A stretch of DNA of 64,000 nt from Pseudoneurospora amorphoporcata (lineage: Eukaryota; Ascomycota; Sordariomycetes; Sordariales; Sordariaceae): NCBI GenBank assembly GCA_033297205.1, contig MU859216.1, forward strand, positions 22,337 through 86,336. Direction: 5' to 3'. Of the stretch, positions 32,881 through 44,488 are shown in pieces. Position numbers and translations under genes: made by a program. Under the pieces are notes generated by a model. The model searched no databases and was not told the DNA's origin. It worked only from the letters and a program-made list of their open reading frames with translations. Numbering within the stretch: the stretch's first letter is position 1; each line of letters opens with the position of its first letter.

Positions 32881-34547
32881 AACCTAGTTTCTAGGCAGTT
32901 CCTGAATGACAAAGTCCCTAAGCGACTCTGGCAGATGTGTTTTCAAGTCCTTGTAACCCCTATCGCATTTTCGTTGTTGACGTTGGGGTAGGCGGCGGCT
33001 GGGAGCTAAGACCGTGAGGCGGCGGATAGGCGTGGTTGTAGTTGGTTAAGGTGTAGGTTGCCTTTGTCGTTTGAGACGAAGGGGTCTGGAAGGATTCGAA
33101 AGCGAGGATGTGGGCTGTGATCACGATCACTGCCTATCTCCTCAAGATCATATATACTCTTTGGGGTATACCCGGCTAAGCAGCAGACAACTGGGCGGTA
33201 GCCCGAGGAGATGACAGTGACGGGGATCATGATGAGTGCCTGCCGAGAATCAATCATTGGCCATGGGGCATTGAATACTGACAACTGTCACTTCCATTCC
33301 TTTCCACGTCATTTGCACGCTCATTCCGGGCCATGTACACTCTATTATTGCTCTTGCACCGGAAAGGACTCAGCCGTAACGACAGGAAGGAACGGAGCAT
33401 TTCCCACTTGGTCTATCGGCAGTCGTGTTCTGCAGTGGCTACCGTTCGGTCGCTCTTTCACAGAGGAGGATTGCGGAAAGGGAGAAAGTCCCCAAACTTT
33501 GCATCGCTTGCTTGCCCAGCGGACAGAATGGAACACAACACTAATAGACACGGCGGCGAGGGAGGGACATTACACTGTAAGTTGATGATGGAAGTGAGGA
33601 AAAAGACACACAGAGGAATATAAGTGAGGTGACTTGGCTTTGCATCAATATGTAAAACTGAACCTAGAATTGAGAGCAGAAAAAAAGAACTTCCGGATGG
33701 ATGGATTGGGGGCTTTCTGAACACCACTGACATTCCATTGCCATTCCCTCCCTCCCTTGAGCTCAAATAATCCGTCCTCCCAGATGGCCGTGCCTTCAAT
33801 CAGACCCCAGCTAGCTCCAAGCTGTCTGTCCTCAAGGTGCCGAACAAGAATCTTTCCACATTGAACGCCCTATTGTTCTCCAATCCTTCAGAACCTAAGG
33901 CTTCCGCCACGTGTGAATCGCATCTCCAGAATCTGACAAAGCGTCAGTCAGCTCACACCCCTTCCCCACGTGTAGTAGTTCTCATCATCCAGCCTGATGT
34001 TCGCCCAAGCGCAGCAAGGCGTGAATAAGCGCACGAACGAATCGTCTGCGGGCGAATGATCGATCGGCCTTGGTTTTGAACTTCAATGAACCCGCTTCCT
34101 TCCCGTGGATGATGCCCTTTCGGGCTTTCTTCTTCTTCTAATCTTTGTGCTTCGGAAGCTCTGGTGATCGAATCGTTCTCCATCCATAGACAGCGCATAA
34201 GAGGATTGTGGGCCTTTTCCGTTTCGGACATCAAGCCGAGCGCCTAGCTAGGTCGACTATTCTAGCAGCTGGATCAGATGTTCTGGCATTGTGCATTTAG
34301 TTGCCACCAACCAGGTACTCCGAGGGCGTGTCTTTGTTGGTAGGTAGGTTTGTTGAAGAGAGGAACATTAAGCTTCAGGCCATACATAGTCCTGGACTAG
34401 ACTAGTATGCGGATGATCTGCTTGACTTGTTTAATATAGTGTTCCTCTAAACCTACTTTGAATATAATTAGGGTCGGTAAAAATTAGGGCGGTATCCGAT
34501 CGGATTATTACAAGGCTAGCCCGTGACTAACTCGCGTCACGACACGG

Positions 34548-34581
34548 CTCACCTCACCTCACCTCACCTCACCTCACCTCA
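34548..34581. repeat. CTCAC pentanucleotide array
   Basis: Nearly seven perfect CTCAC units in intergenic DNA. Confidence 0.9.
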
Positions 34582-34930
34582 GCCAGGGTACTTACTGAAT
34601 AACTCAATTTCTAGACTAGTTTTTTCCTCCTCCTCCTACTCCTACTCTTTATCTTCCTCCTCCCCGTACTACCAGTAACTAATAATACACTTCAACAAGA
34701 ATCAAAAATCAAGTGTACGTACTGTATTATCAATAGCGCCTTACCTAAGTGACCACTGTGATACTAAACCAAACCAAACCAAACCACCCACAGCTTTGGG
34801 GACTCTCGTTACCTGTAGCTACTTGTTCCATGTTCCCTGTTTACGGGTTTTGTTTTCGCTCTCAACGAAGTCTTGTATTTCCTTTCAAGACTGACTGACT
34901 GACTGAACTACACTTTTTTTGATCGAGTCT

Positions 34931-35503
34931 TCACAGTCGGACGACTATTTCGTCCTTTATTTCCTCCTCTTCACTCCCACTCCCAGTCTCTGCCTCGTCC
35001 ATTTCATCGTCCACTTCGTCGTCTTCTCCGTCCTCCCGCGTTTGTCCCTTACCCGTCCTTGGCAAGTCCCATAAAACTGCCCGGGGAACGCACCTAAAGG
35101 TGACAATCTCCTGTTTTCCTTCTCCTTCTTCTCCTCCTGGTTCACTGCTACTATTACTAGTACGAGTACGTATACAGGTAACCCTTGGTCGTCGTTCTTT
35201 TTTGGTAGTCTTTGGTTGTTGTTGTTGTTCATTCCTATTCTTATCCTTCTCATCCTTCTCATGTTTAACTAGCCTCCACCCAGCAGCTTGAATCTCTCTT
35301 CTTCTCTCGATCCTACTCCTCAGGTCTACACGATCACCGTCTGACTGAGGGGGGTTTCCAACAAAGCCCTGACGAGTATCACTGTCCCTATCCACATCCA
35401 TGTTCATATCCACATCCATATCCCTATCTCCCCTATCCACATCCATATCCACATCCATATCCCTATCTCCACTATCAACCTCCTTACCCTTATTGCGATC
35501 CAT
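34931..35503 (-). CDS. Candidate small acidic protein just 3' of Swp73
   Basis: An open frame starting at ATG 35503 gives 190 residues. It opens with an Asp-Met-Asp-Val repeat derived from CATATCCAC-type DNA. A Lys/Arg/Gln-rich middle follows, then VTFRCVPRAVLWDLPRTGKG, and an acidic tail ending IVVRL. The frame is the same as Swp73: only a TAG (35527-35525) separates the two, and the frame is open on both sides. It could be a separate small gene, a read-through or alternatively spliced Swp73 extension, or a chance frame in 3' UTR DNA. The TC-rich plus strand and low complexity argue for caution. No family recognised. Confidence 0.3.
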   Translation of the reverse strand: MDRNKGKEVDSGDRDMDVDMDVDRGDRDMDVDMNMDVDRDSDTRQGFVGNPPQSDGDRVDLRSRIERRREIQAAGWRLVKHEKDEKDKNRNEQQQQPKTTKKERRPRVTCIRTRTSNSSSEPGGEEGEGKQEIVTFRCVPRAVLWDLPRTGKGQTREDGEDDEVDDEMDEAETGSGSEEEEIKDEIVVRL

Positions 35504-35524
35504 ATCCCCATCATCAGCCCGCAC

Positions 35525-38033
35525 CTAGCGATGCCCCGCCGGAGCAAACCCCTGCTTACTCAACAACAAATTGACGCTCTCCTTCGCATTCATCGTATCC
35601 CACACACTTCCCTTCCCACCCCTCCTCCACTCATCACCCACGGGGTCTTCGGCCGCGGCTCCCGCCCTCGTCGCCTCGCCCATGATCACCTCCAGATCAC
35701 GCTTCTGGCTGGACAGCCATTTCTTGACAAAGCCGACGGGGTCGGCCTCCATGGAAGTCATGAACGTGTGTTTAGCCTTGGAATCGCAAATGGCTTGGAT
35801 CAAGACAGCCAGGGACTCGTCCAGCTGTTGAATTTCGCGGAGGGTCTGAGCGTAGCTAGGGTCATGGATGAAGGGCACCGGGTGCTTGGACCGCAAGGGG
35901 TCGTCAACAGAGACGCGGATGTCGTAGATTGTTGGCTTTGGGGCATCGGGTGCAGAATGGAATTCCTGATCGACGCGGATGGTATAGGGCAGCTTGATGG
36001 GCGGCAACGGTTTCAGATGGGGAGTGACGTAATCGTTCAGCTGGGGGATATGCCCGCTCTCTCGTCCAATCAACTGTTGCAGCAGCTCGTCGCAGCGGAA
36101 ATTGCGCTTCTCGTCGTCTTCTTGCAGCTTGAACAGCTTGATGTACTCGAACAGACCGGCGACGGCTTCCTGGCGGGTGGCCTCGCTCATGTCGAGCACG
36201 TCGGACAACTCCAGAGAGAGCTCGTATCGCTCCGGGTCTTCGTGGCGGTAGAGGTTGATGGTGATGTTAACATTCTCGTCCCCGTGGCGCTTGAAGGTCA
36301 GCTCGTCGAAGTCGGCCGAGGCGGGAAGGTTGGAGCCGGCGGGGATGCGCTCGGGTTTCTTCCATTCTACCGTGTCGACGGGGAGACGGCCCGAGGCGGT
36401 GGGCTGGTCGAAATCGACTGTGAGGGCTTTGAAGAAGTGCGAGAAGCGATAGCGCTGGCCGGGCTTAGCGGGGACGGGTTTCGCTCCGGACTTTGTTGCT
36501 GTGTTGTTGGTGTTATCCTCGCTTGTGTCCATCTTGTCCCCATCCTCTTCATCATCCTTTGTGGTCTCGTCTTCGTCGTCGAGTAGTCGGCCTTCGATCT
36601 TGACGCGGTATGTGGATTCGAGGTTGGAGGGGAAGTCGAAGCTATCGACGTTGAAGTTGTTATTTTGCCAGTACTGGTCTTCGACCGTGTTGGTGATCCA
36701 AACGCGGAGTGTCTTGTAGCGCTGTTGCGTGTTAGCATTCTCTAGTTTTGGACAGAAGAGAGGTACACACACACCTTTGCATTCCTGCTGACCGAGTCCA
36801 CAATATCCAACCTCTTGCGACTCATGGTAGCATCCAGCCGTCTCTCGAAATCGCGTAGCTTCTTGTAAGCAACAGCGAGATCGGGCCCGCCGACCAAGAT
36901 CTCCTCGATGCCATCGGGTAGGGTCTTGTCGGTAGGTTTGCGACTCCGGAGCTTAGCCAGGTGGTTGACGGCCTCGCGACGGTGTGATTCTTGTTGGATT
37001 TGTGCCTGGGTCATGGGCAGTTGGTGGTGAGCTGGACCGGCCGACATCATGGGCCCTATGTGTGAAGAGAGAAGAAAGAAGCGGAGAGGTTAGTTTGAAT
37101 GCGTAGACGTGTGACTGGATAATCAAGAGTGGTGTGGTGGAGATGGATGGAGGGAGGAAGAAGGGTCATCGATCGGTCGGGGACTTGTAGAGTAAAAAGA
37201 GTAGGTATCCAAGAAATGAAACAGGGAAAGAAGAGTACACAAGTTCCTTGTTCAATGCTGAGGTGTATGTTCCAAGATGCAGACAGGGAGGAGGAGCAGG
37301 AGAGCGTGGGGTGTTTGGCGCTTGCAGTATGTATGTATGTGTATGTATGTTCGATGTTGGATGTTTCGCTCGCTCTCTCGAACCCGACGGGACTCGGTCG
37401 GACAAATCAAACCCACAATCTTATCTTTTCTCTTAGCTCGTCGCGAAACCACAACCTTCTTTCGCTCGACCGCGGCCGACGGGGGTGGGCTCGGGCGGGA
37501 CCACAGCTTCTTGAGTTGTACCTTCGGGACCCGGTCCCAGTCGCCCCCATCCCATCCAGGCCAGGTCCAAGTCCCAAGTCCCGCTTCCCCAAGACCATCC
37601 ATCGACACGCAGAGCGGTAGTCGCGGTGGAGCAATCTGCAAAAAGCGGAGATTCTTGACGTTTTCATCAACTGCTTTTTACCTTTCTCTCCCTTCTTCCC
37701 CGGATTGCAAGAATGGAACGGACAATATATATATATATATATATAAAAAAAAAAAAAAAAAAAGCAAAAGAAAAAGAAAAAAGAAAACTTACCAATCCCT
37801 CCTCTCCTCGGTTGTGGCACCGTGACATGATGCTGTCCTCCTCCTCCTCCTCTCGGTCCCGGCGGCCCGCCTGGGTGATGATGATGACCCCCAGCCTGCG
37901 GAGGTAAAGGGACCTGTGTGTGTTGTTGTGGTGGTGGTCCTGGCGGGGGGCCTTGGTGCAGGTGGTGGCCTGGTGGTGGTCCGGGTGGTGGTCCTTGTTG
38001 TGGTGCATATCCTCCACGGTATTGGGGCTGCAT
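35525..38033 (-). CDS. SWP73: SWI/SNF-RSC subunit Swp73/Rsc6 (BAF60), SWIB domain
   Basis: Three exons: 38033-37793, 37055-36775 and 36721-35525, 572 residues. Intron 1 is 737 bp (GTAAGT to ACATAG) and carries an AT dinucleotide run (37724-37744) followed by 19 A; intron 2 is 53 bp with branch GCTAAC. Residues 1-80 are Gly/Pro/His/Gln-rich. A helix with KLRDFERRLDATMSRKRLDIVDS follows, then the BAF60 core (TLRVWITNTVEDQYW), an acidic insert, FKALTVDFD, and the SWIB domain at ~344-412 (LSDVLDMSEATRQEAVAGL through DELLQQLIG). The C-terminal part (PLRSKHPVPFIHDPSYAQTL, then FVKKWLSSQKRDLEVIMG) is family-typical. It is a structural subunit of ATP-dependent nucleosome remodelling complexes; whether SWI/SNF, RSC or both cannot be told from sequence. 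Exon 1 is supported by phase and donor rather than conservation. Confidence 0.9.
37724..37763. repeat. AT dinucleotide run plus 19-base A run in Swp73 intron 1
   Basis: (AT)10 followed directly by a 19-base A homopolymer on the + strand. It lies 30 bp inside the donor of the 737-bp first intron of the Swp73 gene. Confidence 0.9.
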
Positions 38034-39182
38034 CTTGCTTGGTGGTCTCTGCCGTGTGTCTCCTTCTGCTGCTGCTGGATTTGTTGTCTTCTTTTGTGAT
38101 ATTGTTTCTCTTGTAGGTACGGTGTTGCCCTCGATGGAGTTTCGTGTTGCGCTGCGCTGCGCTGTGTGGGGGAAGTCAATTTGGTATCACTTGTTCGAGT
38201 CTTCTGTATTACCGACGTGTTTCCGAGTCGTGTCCTCCTAATATGGATCGCTTCAGTTCGTTCGCAACTGAATGTGGGCTTTCTCACAATTCGGGGGTTC
38301 TTGGTTCAAGGGAAGCGCGTCGATCGCGTCGTTGGTTAGCTGCGGTGCGTGCGCGCGTGCGGGCGGGCAGGCTGTCGCAGTCGCAAGTCGCATGATGGAG
38401 GTCAGACTTAGGAGTGGAGCCAGAAATTGTTAAGACGCGGCCAAAAGGTACTGGACATCTTGGCATGCACGATGCTGGTGGCGAGGTCATGTGACACCCC
38501 TGAGAGACACCGTGACCATTTGAACACCGGCCTTGGACAGATAGGCAAACATACACCAACAACACCACTGCGCTATCCAACAGCCGTAATTAATTATAAG
38601 AGTACACTATTTGCTGTCAACATATGAAAGATATAATGTACACATATGCCCTCCATCACCTTACCCAACTCCCACTTCCCTAGAGGTATGACTGTAACTG
38701 ACTTTTTGCTATTGTTGCTGTTTGTATGCCTTTCCCTTGTCAGCCTACTTCCCGCCTGCTTCTCTTCTTGCTTGTCTGTCCATGTTGGCTAGTAGGCAAC
38801 GAGAGTCATTCGACACCGGAAGAGGGTCAAGCATTACTGAACCGTTTGGGAGGCAAAAAGAATACATGTGTATATACGCTGTTGTGCGAGTGCACTTCGT
38901 TATCTGTGCCATCTCGCCCTAGGCTACAACGCCCACGGGGGTCAGCCTTGTCCGCCTCCCCCTCAATTCTCCAAAAACAGCCGATTCGCAAATGCCTTCC
39001 ATCCAATGCACAAGGTGTCAACAGTATTAGAATTTCGTACCTTATATCTTTCTCCATCTTTCGCTGCTGCTGACTGACTGCCGCCGCTGTCTGCTGCCCG
39101 TCTGGTCGGATATAGAACCAACCTTGGTTTTTTATCCTCCTCCTCCTCCTCCTCCTCCTCCTCCTCCTCTTCTTCTTAACCA
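38034..39182. other. Intergenic, Swp73 promoter and PDK1 3' flank
   Basis: About 1.15 kb with no gene. The Swp73 promoter lies toward 38034. A TCC trinucleotide run (39135-39169) sits 14 bp beyond the PDK1-like stop codon. Confidence 0.5.
39135..39169. repeat. TCC trinucleotide run
   Basis: About 11 TCC units in the likely 3' UTR of the PDK1-like kinase gene (GGA on the transcript). Confidence 0.9.
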
Positions 39183-42042
39183 TCAAAAAGCAGCCCCCAA
39201 CCCATTCTTCGACTGCCTCCGACTAAACCGGTTGCGCTTAGTAACACTGCTGCTATCATCCAGGCTCGCCTGACTCTTAGTCAGCTGATTGCGGCCCGAT
39301 CGATCACTGATGCTGTATCCTCCCCCTTCTCCCATGCCACTGTAGTTTCCGTGTCCCCTTCCATTATGATGTCCGTTTCCACCCATATTCACCATCGAAC
39401 TCGCCGGGCTGGACGACATGGATATGTCTCCAAAGTTGTCGTTGGAACCTACCAGGTTTTGCGAAAGCGCCAGGTCCTTGGCCCGCTCCAGCGACTCGAT
39501 CCACTCGTCTACCGTGTTCTTGCTGCTGTTGCCGCCGCCGCCTTCGCCTCCTTCTGCTGATGACTTGTCGTTGTTGGCTTTTTCTTTTGATGAGGATTTT
39601 TCCGAGGACTTGGGTTCTTCAAAGGTGTAGTGTACGCCGCCCTGGATTCGGTTTGTCCTTGAACATTAGCATCAATATCGATATCACCTGATGAATAAAG
39701 GTTTGGGGGGGGGGGAGGGGGGGAATTCTACGGGAAGCGGGGAATGGATAGCTACTCACCGTGTCGACACACCAAACCGGCTGGCCCTTAGCGTCGATTT
39801 GTGTTCTCCACGTGCAATCCGAAGCCAGCAGCGAGATCTCCTGCTTCGCCCTCTTCTCCTCGCCGCCGGCCGGCGCAAACACGATGCGGCCGCTCGAGGT
39901 GATCATAACGAGCCGCTGTCTCTTCTTGGTAGTGCTGCCGCCAAAGAAGCGAGCCAGCTTCTTATGCCCGTCTCCGCCTTCCCTGCCGTGTGGGCTGTGC
40001 GGTATCGGCGACGACACGACCATCAAGTCGCCCAGCTTGAGGATGCGCTCGTTGTTTTTCGTCAACACGGGTGACCAGTCAAGATCCAGTTGCGTAGGAG
40101 GCGGTAGTTCGGTGATGATCCTAGCAGGTCGGTTGACGTTATTGGCCGGTCCCCCTTGAGTGGTGGTGCCTCTTCCTGAGCTTGGGTTGCCCATGGGCAT
40201 AGGGTGATTATGATTCGAATTCGACCCACCTCCGCCCAAGTGCATCATTTGCGGCTGCTGCTCCTGGGACCCCGGTACATAAGGCTTCAGCCGCGGCGCC
40301 TTCATCCTCCACAGATCCTTCCCAAACGGATGTCCGGCAAAAAACTCGTGCTTCTTGATGTGCTCGACCGTGAAACGCTGAGCGGGATCCAGCACGAGAC
40401 ATCGTTCTACCAAATCGCGCGCGGCAGGTGGGAAACCAGGAGGAAATTCGTACTCGAGCTTAACAATTTTCTGGAAAGTCAGATACTCGGTTCCCGCCTT
40501 GAAGGGCGGCCGGCCGGCAAGGAGTTGATAGACGATGCATCCAAAAGCCCATATATCGCTGGCTGTGCTCGCTGACTTTTCAGTCAGGAGCTCAGGGCTC
40601 ACGTATTCAGCGGTACCGACGAACGATGCTGCTCGCTCGTCATCCTCGCCACTCTGCCCCGGTGTCTCCTCTGGTGGTCTGGGATCTCGAGGGTCTCGCA
40701 GCAGCTTGGCAGTACCGAAGTCTGTGATCTTGACATGCATCTGCTCGTCCAGAAGCACGTTCTCGGGCTTCAGATCCCGGTGGATGACACCTCTCGAGTG
40801 CATGTAGTCGATGGCGTCCAAGATTTGAGCGCCATAGAACCTTGTGCATTCTACGTCGAACGTTCCCGTCTTCTTAAGCACGCCCAACAGCTCTCCGCCA
40901 GTACATAGATCGAGGACGTAATACAGCGAAGTCTCGTCCTGGAACGTGTAATACAAGCGGACGATACCGGGGTGCTCCGTAAGGCGGTTCAGCGTGTTCT
41001 TCTCGATGTTGACGTATTTAATCTTCTTCTCCTTGATGATGTGCTTCTTCTCTAGGACCTTGACGGCGTACTCTCTCAGGGTTTGGCGATCGGTCGCAAG
41101 GTAAACCGTGCTGTAGGAGCCCTCTCCCAATATCCTCCCAAAGGTGAAGTCGCGCACTCCTTTCTTGACCGGCTTCATCGTCACCCTCCCGTCGGCATCC
41201 ACTTCTCTTCTAACGCCGACGGCCGCACCCCTGTCTTTCCATTCCTCGCTGCTGGTGGAGAGCATGGGTGGTACTTCTCCCAGCCGCGCTTCTGACGTAT
41301 AAGTGCCGGGCGCGGCTACAGGAATACCCGGGATCTGAGAATATCCGCCTCCAACACCGCGAGAGCTCCTCCTGGGAGGCAACGCGCCGTTAGGATCAAC
41401 GCCCATGGGAGGACCGGGACCGGGCCGGCCTTGGTGGTATGATCGACTGGGCTCTCGTGTAGGGGCGCCAGGGGGCGCACGCCTAGAGTCGCTCCTCGAA
41501 ACAGACGGCACACCGTATAGAGAACTCCGGGAAGTGTCGGTCTGAATTTCGTTCCATAGCTCGTTCCGTAGATCCCCATACGCACTCCCGTGTCCATGTG
41601 CGTGGTACCCTCCCCGCTGCGGATCGACCTCCATTGACTGTAGTGCCCCTCCGGCTTTGGGTCTCGAGTTTGGTGGCCGGTTCCCATTTCCTGCTGGTAC
41701 TTGTTGACTAGTCGGAGGATAGCCACGGGCGTTGAGGTTATCTTGGGCGTTCTTGAGGATCGTGGCGGCTGTCTCGTATGTATGGGGTGGGCGCGGCGGG
41801 AGGTCTGGAGGGGTAACCTGACGTTCTAGGTTGTTCGGTGTCCGCTGAGAAGGAGGCTGTGCAGGCTGAGGACTCGTGTGCGGTGCATTGTTCGTTGTAT
41901 CTTGATGGCTCGGGGAGGACCGATTGGCGGGAGCATCGGGGGTTGTCTGTTCGTTCTCTGTGGAATGGACCGAGTCGTCGTCGTCGAGGTTGGCGATTCG
42001 TAAGCCGCCAAGCGCTTGGGACAAGCTGAAGTCTCCGTTCAT
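39183..42042 (-). CDS. PDK1/Pkh-type AGC kinase
   Basis: Exons 42042-39760 and 39641-39183 encode 913 residues. The 118-bp intron (GTGAGT, branch TGCTAATG, acceptor CCAG) joins WCVDT to GGVHYTFEEP. The first ~290 residues are disordered. The kinase domain (~298-575) shows GEGSYST (glycine loop, ~305), AVKVLEKK (Lys ~327), HRDLKPEN (~422), DFGTAK (~441) and activation-segment SFVGTAEYVSPELL with a PDK1-type acidic insert. A PDK1-type PH-like domain follows at ~650-780 (LDWSPVLTKNNERILKLGDL, RQRLVMITSSGRIVF). The C-terminus is Ser/Gly/Asn-rich. It corresponds to yeast Pkh1/2 and fission yeast Ksg1, which phosphorylate activation loops of AGC kinases (Ypk, PKC, S6K types) downstream of sphingolipids. 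ATG 42042 is the first Met in the frame. Confidence 0.94.
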
Positions 42043-44488
42043 TTTGTTAAGGGGCGACGCCGCCAAGCGAAGAAGGATGGGCTGAATACAGTACTATGGC
42101 GACGGTCGGATGGAAACCAAGCTATGAACCACCAGGGCTATGCATCAAGCATATAGCTGGCGGAGTGTAAAGTCGTAGGTCGAGTACAATGTTCGGTCAA
42201 CTGCGGTCCGGGGATCGGTCAATCGAAGCGGTCGATGGCTCGGGGTAAAGGAGAGATGCTGAAGAGATCGTATGTAGGATGAAAATGCGTCGGCAGTGGT
42301 CTGACTGCCTTCGACTCTCTCTGGCTTTGGATTCTCTGTAGAACTAGACCTTCGGCTGCTTGTCAGATTAGCAGTTCGGGTGTTGCGTGTTGGGCATTGG
42401 AACAGGAGGAGGCAGTGGCAGTCTGGTCGACGAGTCCCGGTAGCCGCGCTGTGGACAAGAATGGACCAGGAGATGAGGAAGCTCCAACCAACCTCCAGGG
42501 TACCCGGGAAGCAGGGGGGAGGTTCGGCACGGGGGGCCGCGATGGTGGTTCTTTTTTTTGCTGGGAGGTGCGCTGGCCAAACTGATGCAAGGCCACGACT
42601 GCGGGTTGCGGTGCGGGCAGTGTGCGGTGCGGTGCGGTGCGTTGCGGTGCAGTCGGGGAGGCAGCAGAAACGGGCAGCAATATGGAATGCGGAATTCAGG
42701 AGATTGATGGGCGGATGGGGTGGAGAGGTTTAGGTTGAAGCCATTGTAGCAGAACTATAGTACAGGGTACGTACCGTTGTGTGTGTGCCGGCCAGCTTCA
42801 CACAATCGGGGCGCCCGGGCAGACGGTCGGTCGGTCGGTCGGTCGCTGCTAAGATAGTTGGTCGGTCGAGGGTATAGAATAGGTTGAATGGGATAGAAGT
42901 CGGTGAAGGTTTCCGAGTTGCCAGTTAGTTCTCTTTGGTGTTTCTTCTGCCAGTCCAGCTGCAAGTGCGCAAGAGGGAAAATGGAGACAATAGAGACAGG
43001 CTGGGACCTGGGAGGTGTCCTCCTAGTGTAGCTGAACTACTATGGAGTCCACGTCCAAACTTGAAACCGAAAGTGTTCCTTGAATTGGATTCGATAGAGA
43101 ACAATTGCAGCCGTAAAGTGCCGGTCTCTGAAAGTGCAAATGCAAAGTGTCGGGTCGAATCAATCGAATCCAGTCAAGCTAGCTCGCATCTCTTCCTTCC
43201 ACTATTCTAGGCTCCCGCTAGCGAGGTACGACAGTCCATCAAATACAGTGGATAGGACCTGCTGGCACAAACCTCTTATTTCAGGCGGCCAGACGGCTCC
43301 GCCAAATCCACTCTTGCGGCGTCACTCTCCGCCGCGGCCACTGGTGTTGGGAACTTCCTTGGGATCCATTGATCCTTCACCATTAACAACTCGTTGACCC
43401 TCTTCTTCTTCTTCCAAAAGGGATGCGAGATGCTCATGCACAGAAAACATGGAAGCCGACAAGGAAGACGTTACCGGCCACTTGGGAATGGCAGGCATCT
43501 CTAATCATAGTACAAGGGCTACATATTCAATGTAACAACACTTTGCCTTGGAAATCGACAGACAAAGGTGATTGCCGGTTATCTCGGTACTACCTTTTTT
43601 AATCAACGCTTCGGCCACGGTAGGAAATTACCGATTCGAGGTGATGATTGATGCTGATGCTCGCGACTGAAGGAAGCTTGGACTCTTTCACGCCCTTGAA
43701 TTAAAGAAACCGTGCTGCCCGCATAGATTGGGAGGTGCGTTAACTACCACTCGTGCGTTAGCTGCCGCTTCGATATGCACATGGCTGGCATGCGTGGGAT
43801 GACTTGGATGGCAACTAAGAGAATTGGAAGATGAACGAAATCACCTCCCTGAATTGGGTCCAACTCTTTGTGGTCTTTCTGATCAATGCTGAACAAGTTG
43901 TCTTGCTGTCACGTCTCCGTCGTCGAATGGTGGACTGCGCACCAAGAATTGTTAGTGCATAGTTTGTTTAGCAGTTCCATCACGTTGAATGCCTTCTCTA
44001 ACCCCGCCTCCTTGTCTCGGCGTCAGCTTCTCGTGTAGAGATGCTGACAAACCCCAAAGACTGGATTGATCTGATACTGAGATTGCCGATACGGGATTAC
44101 CATTCGGTCTGTTATCGCACAACTTCTCGTTTCCTAAGATGGGTTTCCGGTCCCGTCGTTTGTTACAATGACCGGAAGTCGTCAGGACCTTCCGCTACTT
44201 TGCGCCCTTGGCGATTGCCTTCTCGCACTTACCTTCATAATGATGGCTCTCGGGACCGTACCGACTAACATCTTGCGTGTTTGCCTCCCAAAATACTACC
44301 AATGACTCTTCTTGTCTGGAAGGAACCGGACAGCTTCAGGTTGGAAAGATGTGGACCGAACCACTAAAGACGAACCTCCAATGTCCTTCTCATAACCTCA
44401 AACCTACCTAGACGCCTTTCAAGGTTGTGATTCTTGTCTTTTTCCTTGACGACAACGACCTCATCAGGTACATCCTGCACCGCCCATC
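42043..44488. other. Long divergent intergenic region
   Basis: 2.4 kb between the PDK1-like start and the next + gene. It holds TGCGG-type repeats (42613-42650) and a GGTC repeat (42825-42844). Multi-frame openness around 42360-42730 has no family and is treated as leader DNA. No gene is supported. Confidence 0.5.

Larger units (their letters stand above)
31667..34930. other. Intergenic region with minisatellite and AT-rich tract
   Basis: About 3.3 kb with no supportable gene. Features inside are a GGTACAGCA minisatellite (32114-32190), an AT-rich, TpA-dense tract (~32440-32880) with a 9-bp hairpin (32811-32847), and a CTCAC pentanucleotide array (34548-34581). Frames around 33200-34230 show no family resemblance. 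Confidence 0.5.

Noticed and set aside
33061..33110. Reverse-strand TTTCGAATCC word resembling a tRNA T-loop
   Set aside because: The flanking bases do not form a 5-bp T-stem and no cloverleaf could be drawn.
33953..34234. 93-codon minus-strand frame
   Set aside because: A short frame in gene-poor DNA with no domain; nearby GCCC-TTTC-GGGC hairpin noted but too short to call a terminator or RNA.
38034..38300. Extra upstream exon for Swp73
   Set aside because: The ATG at 38033 already opens a Gly/Pro/Gln-rich start with a good donor; the upstream minus-strand frames lack coding character.
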